Shown here: one piece after another, positions 18,851-29,468 of the stretch
How positions within the stretch are numbered: the stretch's first letter is position 1
How the letters are laid out: each line of letters starts with the position of its first letter
Source: Crossaster papposus
Taxonomy: Eukaryota > Echinodermata > Asteroidea > Velatida > Solasteridae
NCBI GenBank assembly: GCA_037893245.1
Contig: JBAIAA010000110.1
Span: 1-64,000 of the forward strand
Reading direction: 5' to 3'
Length of the DNA: 64,000 nt
Translations under genes and position numbers: made by a program
Notes under the pieces: model-generated
The model's database searches: none
What the model saw: only the letters and a program-made list of their open reading frames with translations
What the model was told of the DNA's origin: nothing

Positions 18851-21800
18851 ATGGCGGGCCAACCAGGGCCAGATTAAAATACCGCGCTACCGTAGTTCAC
18901 TGGTTTAATCTGTCAGCGTTTAGCAGGCTGTCGCTCCTAATACCTGGCGCAAAAGTGAACGCTGATCCAAATTTGTGACGTCGTCAGGGCAAAGTTTTGG
19001 CACTACCGATTGGCAAAACACATTTTGATTGCTGTCATTCCAAACCACCCATCCACCTAGGGCCATACTTGTACCTCTCAGAGACCTACTGTATATCTCG
19101 CAGAAACCCGCATGGATCCTTGCTTTCTCTCCCTCTCTCCCCAACTCTGTAAGCTCTTACGGGACCGGACAGGCAATCAATTGCAAACCTACGTACAAGT
19201 ACGTAGCAGTTAGCAATCAATGATTCGAAATCGTGGAGGAATTTGTCGTTATTCCTCCATTGCTCAAATCAACCCTGGGGCCGTCGGGTTGGCACCGATT
19301 TGAGGAACTTCCTTGATCTGTTCGAATAAATTTGCATGGCTAATGGGCATGATTAAGTTATAAATTGGGGGAATGGGCAATGCAAAATGCATGCAGAGTG
19401 TTTTTATCCGTCTCGGACGGGAGTTGTCAATAAGGCAGTATTTGCATAAAAGATGACAGGATCTGCAACATTGAGCGTAGTCTGAGAATTGATCTGTTTT
19501 ATAGTCACGTTGGCGCACCACGATTTATCAATATTTAACAACTTAAAAGTCTACAATTTCAGTGAATTAACTCGCATGAATAAATGGATGAAGAGGACGA
19601 TTTCTGTTGTACAGACGGGTATTATCCGAAAAATCGCCTACACGGGCCACATCACGATTTGCATGCCACCAATTTCTTCGCTATTAGAGCAATTTTGTTG
19701 GGACCTTGTTAAAATAGAATTAAGAGTGGAAGCCGTGACTGCCAGGTTGTGTTAAAATTCGGATGAAATTGAGCCCTAAAAGGGCTCTACTGGGGTATTT
19801 TGCTATGTAGCGGAGGCATAATTCAAGATGGTGATGGGCCTTAGGGTTACTTTCAGGGGTGATCAGTGTTGGATAGATACAATGTAGTTCTCCCAAACTT
19901 TATCGGTTGCGTACCGTTTGGATCGTGGAACTATTTTTGATGAGCAGTTTTTGCAAGACAAACTTGATGGACTCGGGCAGATTCAAGACACTTTTTAGTA
20001 AAAGCACTTGAGGGCGGTTAGGGTTTATTAAGAGATTGACAAAAAACACGGCATCTACATGTACTTCCCCTTGTTTATTTTCTCTCCTCTCCGATGAATG
20101 CTTCGCCTCTTTCCTCATCTCCATGCAAATTCGCCGTTTCCTCCTAGATGCGATCAGAGATATGTACAGTACGGAGCGGCAGTTTGCTGCAAGATTCAGG
20201 ACTTTAATTTCCCCATTGCGAAGCAGATAACGCCACGGCACTTAACCGATTGGGGGAGATGTTTGTGTTTGTACAATGCCGCCAGCCTGTGCACACGAAC
20301 TGCGTGCCGCTAGCAAAATCGCCGACGGATAAATCATTTCTCACGTTTGGGAATGTTGTATTGTATACATACATGTAAGACGGTGTGACACCAACGACTG
20401 CTGTGGTGTTTATTAAAATCTGTTTGCTTAATGTTGTTGCGGTCTCGTCAGCAAAAGTATTTTATTTAAGGAACTCTAAAACTTCTTGTTTGTGTACTTA
20501 CATGTATGTGAGATCTATGGTGTTTATATCTCGTAAAGTGCATTCATCATGTAAAGTAGGCTCGGGAGAAATCTGGGACCAAATTGATTGTAACCAAAAT
20601 TGTTTACACGGACTTGTATACATCTGTGAGTTTACTTCAATCCGTAAATTAAATTTTGTAACTTGCATAATTATTTGTTCAGCATCATGAATATTTTAAT
20701 CACCACGTTTTGAGGTCAGCATAATATCTTTGATGATCTTCATACCAAGCGATAACATCTGTTAAATGTTCAGCACACGGTAGTCCCATTTGAAGTTAGT
20801 ACGTCTTTTTTTCTTTTTCAAACAACAGTTTTAACACCTTTGCGCTAACATAATTTTGAAATTTCTGCATTGATTAATAGCTTTATCTTTCCAAATTCGT
20901 AACGTTTGCTAAAAACAGTATAATTAAACAGTAATTCTTTATAATTATAACTCCTTTTGACGCTTGGTGAAAACATAAATACACAGAGCTTTCATTATTT
21001 TCCCCATTATTTTGTAAAGTTGTTACCACTTTGTGAGACTTTTTCGGCGCAACGAAGTACATGTACAGTACATGTATGGTGAGAAATGGTGACATTCTAA
21101 TTTTTGTCAAATGTTTGTTTACAATAATTCAGAAATTTAACAATATTTAAATTTGAAACCTGGTCAAATTGTTCCTTTAAAACAAAAATGATTATTGAAA
21201 TGAAAATATTATATAAATTTTACAGAGAAATTGTCAATGAAATGAGGTAAACACCTATGATGTAGGGCAAATCAATGTGTGACGTGAAAAATCCATCTTA
21301 TTGAGTACAGACCTGTACAAAAATAAATTCAGGATCCTTTGCCTCGGACCAAAGTTGAATTACTGTCAGTGAAATGCTTGCCTAATCCCCTGACAAAAAC
21401 GGCCAGTAATTTGCCGAGGCCTTTCGAGGAGAAGTATAAATGCCGATTTCATGGTCGCTTACACACCGATTGTCCCCTTGGCCCCCGAAGTGTTCTAGCA
21501 GATCTAGGCTTGTCAGTTAACTCGTCAGACACGAGAATCTCTGACACGGCACACACCACAGGGTACTAACCATCGCTTGTATCGGGTTACGTCGCGGAAG
21601 TCTTGTTTACCACTTATTTCTAATTCTTTCTTTCTTTTTTTTTCTTCTTTCTTTTTTTCCCCTTTTTTTTTATTTGCTCTTCTTTATCATCCAAATCCTC
21701 AAAAGCTCACAGTTCTCGTGATCTTCACCATGGATTAGTCATTATGATGTTTTCAGAGGACGGCACAGTTCGAGGTAGTGGAGAACATTTCATACGCACT

Positions 21801-22085
21801 GTGTCGACCTGCGAACAATTGACGCCCACCGGATGCGGGAAGAGGTTATACGATTGTGAACTTGCACAACGTTGGCAGTATGATTTCGCCCTTTGTGAAA
21901 AAGAGCTTTAGAGGAAAAATGAGGTTAGAGTTATCTGTAGACAAATAAAGGGAAACGCCTATAGGAGGCCCAGAAACACAATTTGGGGTTCAACAAAATG
22001 CTACCGGTACATGATAAAGACAAGATCTGTGCCCAACGTCTTTTTGCTTATTTAGCTGTTTGTTCCATATTTGGCTGCTTTTGTA
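18851..22085. other. Long non-coding stretch, no gene recognised
   Basis: Mostly unique sequence. A pyrimidine-rich run lies at about 21620-21680. Several 60-113-codon open frames on both strands show no domain, no biased composition and no splice-compatible continuation. The missing N-terminal PDE9A exon could lie here or outside the window. Confidence 0.4.
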
Positions 22086-22255
22086 CGGTAGCTCAATGGT
22101 AAACTGCAGGATTTTGCAGGATTTAGGAAGTGGTAACCAGTAATAAATATCGGAGGATTTTGCAGGATTCAGGTTACATAGGGTTTTAACACTTTGGAAT
22201 TGCAGGATTTTGCAGGATTCATGTGTAAGAAAATTAAGGTAGGGAGTTAGGGTTG
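22085..22255 (-). repeat. Interspersed repeat with GCAGGATTTTGCAGGATT units (copy 1)
   Basis: Three units of GCAGGATTTTGCAGGATT (one begins GGAGG) are spaced ~50-60 bp apart, with matching spacers (ATAAATATCGG, TTTTAACACTTTGGAA). The reverse complement of the same block is at 43485-43690. Family unknown. Confidence 0.75.
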
Positions 22256-22981
22256 TTTGTTTATCATCAACCTTCTTCCCAGTGCATGGACATGTAGATG
22301 TATTAGCAATAGCACGATAGTCCCTAGCCAACGGATCCATCATTGCGTTCCCCCGGCATTCCCAATTTTTCCTCCCCGGAGTGTTATTATCCAGCGTGCA
22401 TATTAAATGACTGCGTTGTCTCGCAATAAAACACTCGTATGCATGCATGCACGGTACTCTTACCGATATGTGTTTGCTGTTTGCTCCTTGTCGCCGTTAA
22501 TAAAGTCCGTTCGTCTACTGCATGACAGGACAATTGTGAAGCATGACTTGTCATATTTGTTCACTGCCATTTTTCCAGCTTTTGGCAGTATAAAAGCAAA
22601 TATTCTGCTCAACTAGGCCTTTAAACAGTGCTATATAAACAAAGACCGGTATCCAAGTTAGACACCTCGTTTATAATGACGGCAAACACTCTTAAGTTCT
22701 TAAGGGGGGGGGGGGAGTTGGGAAACGGATAGATAACAAAATTGTATTGAAGTTCTGAAGAGTACTCGTCAGGGCTTTTGTGCAAAGTTGCAGAAGCTCT
22801 CGAGGACAAGGCAAATCTCAAATGTGGGGAGAAGGCAGAAATCACTCTTTATAGAGCGATTGTGAAGTGTGTGACTTGTTGTACCGTAGTTTACCTAATG
22901 GTCCTTTCTCGTCGCTGAAGGGTTGAATCGGTGCGATTTACTGGAACAATTGCAGAAACGGATGTAATGCTTAATGGTTGT
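22256..22981. other. Non-coding, nothing recognised
   Basis: A G-run is at about 22706-22716. No exon or repeat family recognised. Confidence 0.4.
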
Positions 22982-23223
22982 TTAACCAGTTCGCGCCTAG
23001 ATTATTTTAACATCGCCGAGCCGACGGGCGGGATTATTTTTAACGAAACTCGATCCGAAGCGGGTTCAGGCTGATAGTGCCGGGAAGCACACCCACGCAT
23101 TTCCGGCCTTGCGCGCTGATGACATACATTTCCGAACTTGAACTTGGCGTGTTTATGCGTCATCCGTTTTGAATTTGGGAAAAATGTTGCGTTTATATAC
23201 GTCATCCGGCGCGAACTGGTTAA
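22982..23223 (+). mobile_element. piggyBac-like MITE (family P, copy 2)
   Basis: TTAA plus CCAGTTCGCGCC on the left and GGCGCGAACTGG plus TTAA on the right. About 90% like copy 1 by eye over its whole length. Confidence 0.9.
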
Positions 23224-23384
23224 AGGGGAACATCGTTCAGAAATCCTCCTTCAAAACAACTGTTTTGGGGGATTTGGATTACAAGTTTTATTTCAAAGGT
23301 CTGGTTGAAAGAAAACAACCTACTTTTAAATGTCTTACATTTCCCGAGAAAAGATGAAAAAAAAAACCTGAAACTTCTTCCTTG

Positions 23385-23560
23385 GCAAAAACAGGGTTAC
23401 AAACCAATTTTTCAGGTGATGTATATTGTTTGTTTATATTTTTGGCTTAGCATGAACAGCACATTGAATTTTGGCTGGTAACCTGTTTTTTACTGAGCAA
23501 GACTTTTGTGTGTGCTAAGCAAATTCTTGTGCTTAGCTCTCCATGGAATTGGCCCCTGGT
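23385..23560 (-). mobile_element. GGGCCAATTTCAT foldback MITE, partial (family C)
   Basis: Contains the family phrases AAAACAGGGTTACAAACC, AACCTGTTTTTTACTGAGCA and TGGAATTGGCCCCTGG at the right end. The left end is lost. Confidence 0.65.
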
Positions 23561-24379
23561 CTATTTACACTTTAAAATAAGGATCTGTATACTGCATGCA
23601 CTTTGAAAGTACATTGAATTACCATCACAAATGCTAGCTGCGCGGATAACAATGTTGCAACTACGGCGTTTCTCAGCTCACAGTTAATAGATTTTTTTTC
23701 AGCGTATCGATAGAATTTCTATCATGCCTGGAGGGCAGAAACCGGGGCCTTAGAAACGGAAACCGGGTCACTGTGTGTTTCTCCACTGCGGCCTGTATTC
23801 TACGGACGAAGCATAATTTGTAAATAGGTGTCCCAGCGTAGAGAGATAGGAATCCTCTAATGCAAATATTTTTCAGAGGACTCGATCTTGTTACAGTGTA
23901 AATAACCATACTGGGATAGAATTCCTGGCCCGTCTCACTCAGCCTAGAGGCAAATCAAAGCAAACAGCGTGACATTCTAGAAAAGAATTTCAAATTTCAA
24001 GCGCAGTTGTTATTTTTTTGACAGGTCAACCAAAGAAAAAAGTCCTTTTCCTTTTGGAACTATGAATATTAATGAGCATGGTGACAGCATGACAAAATGG
24101 ACAGGTTTTTTTTAACTCGTTTATGAATTGCTAAAATGATGTAAGGTTACAGAACGTTACTCAAATGTGTGCGCACACTTCGAACACTGATGCGTAATAT
24201 AATTATAATCTTGTGGGGTTTCTGAAATTTTTTTTTACTGGTGAACAAAAAATAAGCTAGTTTATGAAAACGAAAATCTACAGGTACTAAGTGTTGCTTT
24301 GTCAAAGCGAAAATTAAAAAATCTTAAAAAGTTAAGATCAGAATATATAGGCCCTCTTAACTTTAATTTGTATATTTCA

Positions 24380-24602
24380 GCCATAGGCCAATTTCATAGA
24401 GCTGCTAAGCACACAAATTTGCTTATTTGTCCTTGGCAAAAACAAGGTTACAGACCAAATTTGCACCTGATCTTTATTGTTCTGAATTGATAATCAGCTG
24501 TTTTTTTGCTTAGCATGAAAAACACGTATAATTTTGTGTAGAGTTTTTGTGCTAAGCAAATTATTTTGCTTAGCAGCTCTATGAAATTTGCCCTATGTCA
24601 TT
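24380..24602. mobile_element. GGGCCAATTTCAT foldback MITE (family C)
   Basis: Left AGGCCAATTTCATAGAGCTG is mirrored by right AGCTCTATGAAATTTGCCCT, with GCTAAGCA / TGCTTAGC next to each end. Interior phrase CTTGGCAAAAACAAGGTTAC is shared with 40938. No coding capacity. Confidence 0.8.
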
Positions 24603-25209
24603 TCAGCCAGTAAGCAGTTTTTAGCAGTTTTAATTTTATTCAAAACAAAAAATTACTTGATTCTGTAAAATACGCGCGTAGTGTGGTGTGCACTAACGCG
24701 CAGTCAGGTGTTGCGTGTGGGTACCCGATTCTGGATCATTGCCAAGTTTCAATTTTGTGTGGCCATATTTTGATGAATCGTAATTAAAATAAAATTTCAA
24801 AATTCCTAAAATTTCTTTTTTTTATTACTGCCAGATGGTACGAGAAGGCAATTTGCTACATATCTTTTAAAAATTTACATCAGAAAGGCCGGATATTATA
24901 TTCTATAAAATAAAATACAAAACAATCTAATTGCCGTAAGGCTTGGGAAACATTTTGATACGGTTGTAGCCTTGGAGACGAGAACAATGGATTGGTCTGG
25001 ACTCGGACTGGCGAGCGATTATTCTAAAATTGATATCGTACACGAAAGAGCGGCCTTACGGTAAATGCCTAAGGCTATTTTCTGTTAAGAAATATGAAGC
25101 ACCTCTCAAACCCGAGGCTAACCAGGAATCTAAAAAAATATTGAGATGATGACAATTGCTGTCTGAGTATTGGTAATTATTCTTTATCGACAAGGGTGAC
25201 AGGCTATAT
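24603..25209. other. Non-coding, nothing recognised
   Basis: No exon or repeat family recognised. Confidence 0.4.
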
Positions 25210-25651
25210 GTGACCCGCTCCATCGTAGTCAGGAATAAGTCGCTGGGGCCGTTTTACGCAATCGGTCGTTGAAGTGAACGCATGGGTGAAAATCGTGACC
25301 AAGTCATTTTTCTGAACATTGTATTTTTAGGAAGTGTAGTTATCACAGATTATTGTCATTATTGTCTTGTATGTAAAAACGATCAATAAAGATGAAAATG
25401 AAGAGGATTTGTGTGCGCTGTTCGTATGATTTGGGTCAATTTTGTTTATTTCAAAGCTGTTTTTCTCGGAATGTGGATTCGGCAAATAAATATACACCTG
25501 TCATCTTCATCAGACCATAACTTGTTAACCTAAGAAGATACTCACTTGTGATGGGTATCATTAGAAAGCTTATGAAATTCCCTTTCTCACCATGTGCATA
25601 TCTCAAAAAGTCATTTCGAGACTTATTCCTGATTTCGATGGAGCGGGTCAC
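25210..25651. mobile_element. MITE with GTGACC ends (family E, copy 3)
   Basis: Left GTGACCCGCTCCATCGTAGT and right TTTCGATGGAGCGGGTCAC are inverted, followed inward by AGGAATAAGTC / GACTTATTCCT. Flanked by ATAT on both sides (25206-25209, 25652-25655), a possible 4-bp target duplication. Confidence 0.85.
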
Positions 25652-25924
25652 ATATTCTTTTACAATCTACATGTAACTCTGAGGACACTTACTGTAGATA
25701 CTTGTGGATTTAGCTGTTATGTCACCGAAAATTGTCCTTGTCCGGAAAAATCCAAAGTGGATTTTTTAAAAATGATTTCAGGATGTTGAGTAGATTAGTT
25801 TGGAAATTGGTCATTAGCGGCAGAAGCTGTTGTCTAACGTTAGGAATGGTGTTCACGCTTGTATTGCGCTGTAGTATTGCAGATTGTTAATCCCAATGGG
25901 CTCCTTTTGTTGCAGGTATCCAAA

Positions 25925-26368
25925 AAGTAAATTGATATCGAAATCTCAGAATATTGTTTTCTCGGAACAAAAAGCATTCACAGAGCTAAATTCTTCCAAA
26001 TAGGCACTTTGGGAGACAAATTAGCGATAGTTTTGATTCACTTGGGAGACAGTGGCACTTAGGGAGACATTTCAGTGTCTCCCTAAGTGTCTAGCTACCC
26101 CACAAAACGATATTTGGGAGTTATTTTTGCTCGGAGAAGACAGATTTGGGTCTAAATAGCATAAATATGAAATTTCGTGGAAAAAGCTCCAGGTAAAAAC
26201 GGGTTAGGTTACAATAAAGATTGTGCACGACTCTATGGGATTGTCTCCCAAAGTGCCCATTTGGAGGTATATAAAAATTCATTATCATGTTAGTTGTCAT
26301 TTCTAAAAAATATTTTTGAGCACTTTTGCTGCTTTAAACGATAAAAAATACACAACTGAACGGTCCCT
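25925..26368 (+). repeat. Interspersed repeat (family D/F) with an empty Harbinger target
   Basis: Phrases GGGAGACAAATTAGCGATAG and CAGTGTCTCCCTAAGTGTCT recur in reverse complement at 28500-29195. GAGCACTTTTGCTGCTTTAA recurs at 42308 and 63308, and CAGAATATTGTTTTCTCG at 63221. The TTA at 26059-26061 is where the 28.5-kb copy carries the 536-bp insertion. Confidence 0.75.
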
Positions 26369-26755
26369 TTAAAGGTAGTATACACCATTGGTAATTGCTT
26401 GAATTATCATGAATGGGTAGATTTGGGGGGTTGTATTTCATAGTAAATATCGTTTAACTGACTTTTCCGAAGTTTTACAATCATGGATGCCGAGAAAAGC
26501 ACGAAAAACAGCGTTTGTTTTCAACCGGGGTCGAGCAGTTATTATTATGTTATCTTTGTTTTTTCGCTCTCGCCGTCCGGCGAGAGCGAATTTTTCTTTA
26601 TAAAATTCATTTTTTTGGAATAATTACAGGATATCTAGCGCAATCCTTTTGCTGAATGCCTAGAATCATTATTTACTTTCAATTGAGTAAGGTATTTCTT
26701 AATAATTCAGTAGTAAATATTTTCGATATCTGCAAATGGTGTATACTACCTTTAA
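26369..26755 (+). mobile_element. Family A MITE, complete
   Basis: TTAA is at both ends (26369-26372 and 26752-26755). Ends are AGGTAGTATACACCATTG and AATGGTGTATACTACCT. Contains the family core CGCCGTCCGGCGAGAGCG. A good reference copy: ~380 bp, non-coding. Confidence 0.9.
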
Positions 26756-27362
26756 TGCTGGTATATTGCGTGCATTTGGGAATTAAAGGATAAACTGTTG
26801 TCGCGCCATTAGACTCGCAGATACACATGCACATGTACAGCCCATTGGCAGTTTTTGATGGTGTCGCAAGATGTATGCCCTCAAGCAGGATAGTTTACCC
26901 GAACTGGCCCTTTTTTCTCTGTGTCGGTGAATTGCACTTCACAAGTCACTTGGGAAAAGTCGATTTTTGTTCAGTTGTTAGTCACAAACAAATACGACCC
27001 ACTGGCGTGTTTTTTTATGATGGACGATAGCAAGCAAATGACGCGCTGGGAACAGTGAATTCACGTTGGTAGATTAATCCGTGTGCATCTTTGCGCGATT
27101 ATCCGCGGTCCCGGGGCTCTAAACGTCTGTAGCATCCACCGGCCAATGACGTCATTGTTTCCCCTCGTTGCTTCCGTTTTTTTATTTCTTTTAGTGACAG
27201 TTTGCAAGACAAACAAATACTATAACATAACACAGTTAAAGGTAATCTACAAATTAAAAAAATAATCTAAAACTTAAAAAAAAAAAAAAAAACACAAAAA
27301 AAACCTACTATTACTGAATTATTATGAATAGTGTAATATTTGTATCAATTCCAGTGCTAGTT
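26756..27362. other. Non-coding, nothing recognised
   Basis: Contains an A-rich run at about 27269-27302. No exon recognised. Confidence 0.4.
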
Positions 27363-27749
27363 TTAAAGGTAGTATACACCATTTGCAGATATCTAAAATA
27401 TTTACTACCGAATTATTAAGAAATATCTTACTCATTTGAAAGTAAATAATGATTCTAGGCATCCAGCAAAATGATTGCGCTAGATATCCTGTAATTATTC
27501 CGAAAAATATAATTTTATAAAAAAAAAATCGCGATCGCCGGATGGCGATCGCGAAAAAACAAAGATAACATAAGAATAACTGCCCAATGCCGGTTGAAAA
27601 CAAACGCTGTTTTTTGTGCTTTTCTCGGCATCCATGATTGTAAAACTTCGGACAGGTCAGTTAAATGATATTTATTATAAAATACAACCCCCCAAATCTA
27701 CCCATTAATGATAATTCAAGCAATCACCAATGGTGTATCCCAGCTTTAA
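27363..27749 (-). mobile_element. Family A MITE, complete, reversed
   Basis: TTAA at 27363-27366 and 27746-27749. The core GATCGCCGGATGGCGATCGC is well preserved. Its right TTAA is also the left TTAA of the next copy. Confidence 0.9.
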
Positions 27750-28057
27750 AGGTAGGATACACCATTAGTAATAGCTTGAATTATCAGGAATGGGTGGATT
27801 GGGGGGTTGTATTTTATAGTAAATATCGTTTAACTGACCTGTTTTTTAATCATGGATGCCGAGGAAAGCAAGAAAAACAGCGTTCGTTTTCAACCGGCAT
27901 AAGGCTTTGGTACATGTTGTATTTATGTTAGGATATCTAGCGCAATCATTTTGCTGGATCCGTACAATCATTATTTATTTTCAAATAATCAAGATATTTC
28001 TTAATAGTTCGGTAGTACAATTTTAGGATATCTGCAAATGGTGTATCCTACCTTTAA
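27746..28057 (+). mobile_element. Family A MITE, forward, internally deleted
   Basis: Begins AGGTAGGATACACCATTAG right after the shared TTAA and ends GGTGTATCCTACCT with TTAA at 28054-28057. The core CGATCGCCATCCGGCGATCG is missing, so it is ~70 bp shorter. With the previous copy it forms an inverted pair. Confidence 0.85.
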
Positions 28058-28479
28058 ATACTGTAAAATTTGTTGATAAACTTTGTTAGTGGTTTTTTTA
28101 AACCCAACTTTACAAGTACTATACATGAGTACATGCACCTGGAAAATCAAAGCTAGAAATACCCAATAGAATCACACCTACAGTATGAAATATTGATCCA
28201 ACTTCAGTCATAAATATCCTATTACATGTACCGTTATATAATTGAGTTCAACACCTATTGATTTTTTTCCCTCGCATCTGGTGCCAACTTATTGATTCGG
28301 ATGCAATAATGGATGTTTGTCGTAGCGTTACGCGTACAACGTTTCGACACTTCAACCTTTCATTACAGCAAAAGCTGTCAAAGTAAACTCATTTGTAATA
28401 GAATGTCAAGCTTGACTGCAAAGGCTGTTTGATTTTTTACAAGTACATAATGTACAAAATGAGAACAAAAATTGGGTTT

Positions 28480-29195
28480 TGGAATCTGTCTTTCTAGAGC
28501 AAAAATAACTCCCAAATATCGTTTTTTTTTAAGGTACATGTAGCTAGACACTTAGAGAGACACTGAAATGTCTCCCTAAAGCCGTGTTCTCACTGGACTT
28601 TTTGGGGGAAGGTTTTACTGAGACGATTGTAAAATAAAAAATGGTCAAATGTTACCACTTTTCGCACTTGGACTTTTGACACAGGAAAATTTTACCTAGA
28701 CCGTGGTAGAAGTAGCCGAGCTGTCATTATAATGACTCATGAGGGCGCTTTGCGTGACCTTTCTGCATTGACCCCGGTGTACCCAGTTGCGCGCGCATCA
28801 GCGTGCCTGCACGTAAACAATGCAAAGAGCGCATGCGCGGTGTCTTGTGTAGCATGACCTTGCACTGGAGGGCCGGATTAACGTTTTCCTGAGACGCTTT
28901 TATCGACTCGCGCTGTTCGCACTGGACTTATCGTCTAGGGAAAGGTTACCTGGGAAGTTTTTCCGGGCAGCAGTTGGCCGGTAGAAGTACCCACTGGACT
29001 CGGGAGAAGTACCTGAGAGGAAAACGTCCTAGGCTGTCCGCACTGGACTTAAAATGGGAAAAGTACCCATCGTCTTGGTATGTTTTATCATAATAAGTCC
29101 AGTGCGAACAGGGCTTAAGTGTCACTGTCTCCTAAGTACATGTACCTAAAAACTTACGCTAATTTGTCTCCCTAAATGCTCATTTAGTGAAATAA
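28480..29195 (-). repeat. Interspersed repeat (family D), split by a Harbinger-like insertion
   Basis: The flanks (ATAACTCCCAAATATCG, GACACTGAAATGTCTCCC before; AAGTGTCACTGTCTCC, GCTAATTTGTCTCCC after) are the reverse complement of 25990-26140. Confidence 0.75.
28580..29115. mobile_element. Harbinger-like MITE with TAA target duplication
   Basis: The 536-bp element has 21-bp termini with two mismatches: AGCCGTGTTCTCACTGGACT on the left, AGTCCAGTGCGAACAGGGCT on the right. TAA lies on both sides (28577-28579, 29116-29118). The related repeat at 26.06 kb has a single TAA and no insert, which fixes the borders. GC-rich interior, no reading frame. 3-bp TWA duplications are typical of PIF/Harbinger. 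Confidence 0.9.
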
Positions 29196-29318
29196 TCCAA
29201 CAAACTGACGACAGTCATGGTCTGTGACCATTCCATCCCGTTCCAAATGTCTGTAAATTTGCAGAAGTGGAAAGCTAGAGTTATACTTTTACATATTTTT
29301 TGTTCCTTCTTCCTGCAG

Positions 29319-29468
29319 ACTGTTTTCGGGCCGCTGCCGAAGCGGGACCTCACGATATACTCAAACTGTACAACATCAAGGGCAACATAGTCAACATATC
29401 GCAGAAGCTGGACGAGAACACGCCCGACACGCCTTACAAACTGGAGGTGGTCGCCTCCCAGTGCACGG
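29319..29468 (+). CDS. PDE9A exon (N-terminal region)
   Basis: Follows TTCCTGCAG and ends before GTAAGAT. It enters with two bases of a split codon and leaves with one. Encodes [20 protein letters not shown] and on to [14 protein letters not shown], which lines up with the human NSSDIMDLFCIATGLP...TPYKVRPVA segment. GC-rich codon use contrasts sharply with the AT-rich introns. Another exon must lie upstream. Confidence 0.9.

Noticed and set aside
21990-22448. 152-codon minus-strand frame
   Set aside because: Runs through the GCAGGATTTT repeat; no domain.
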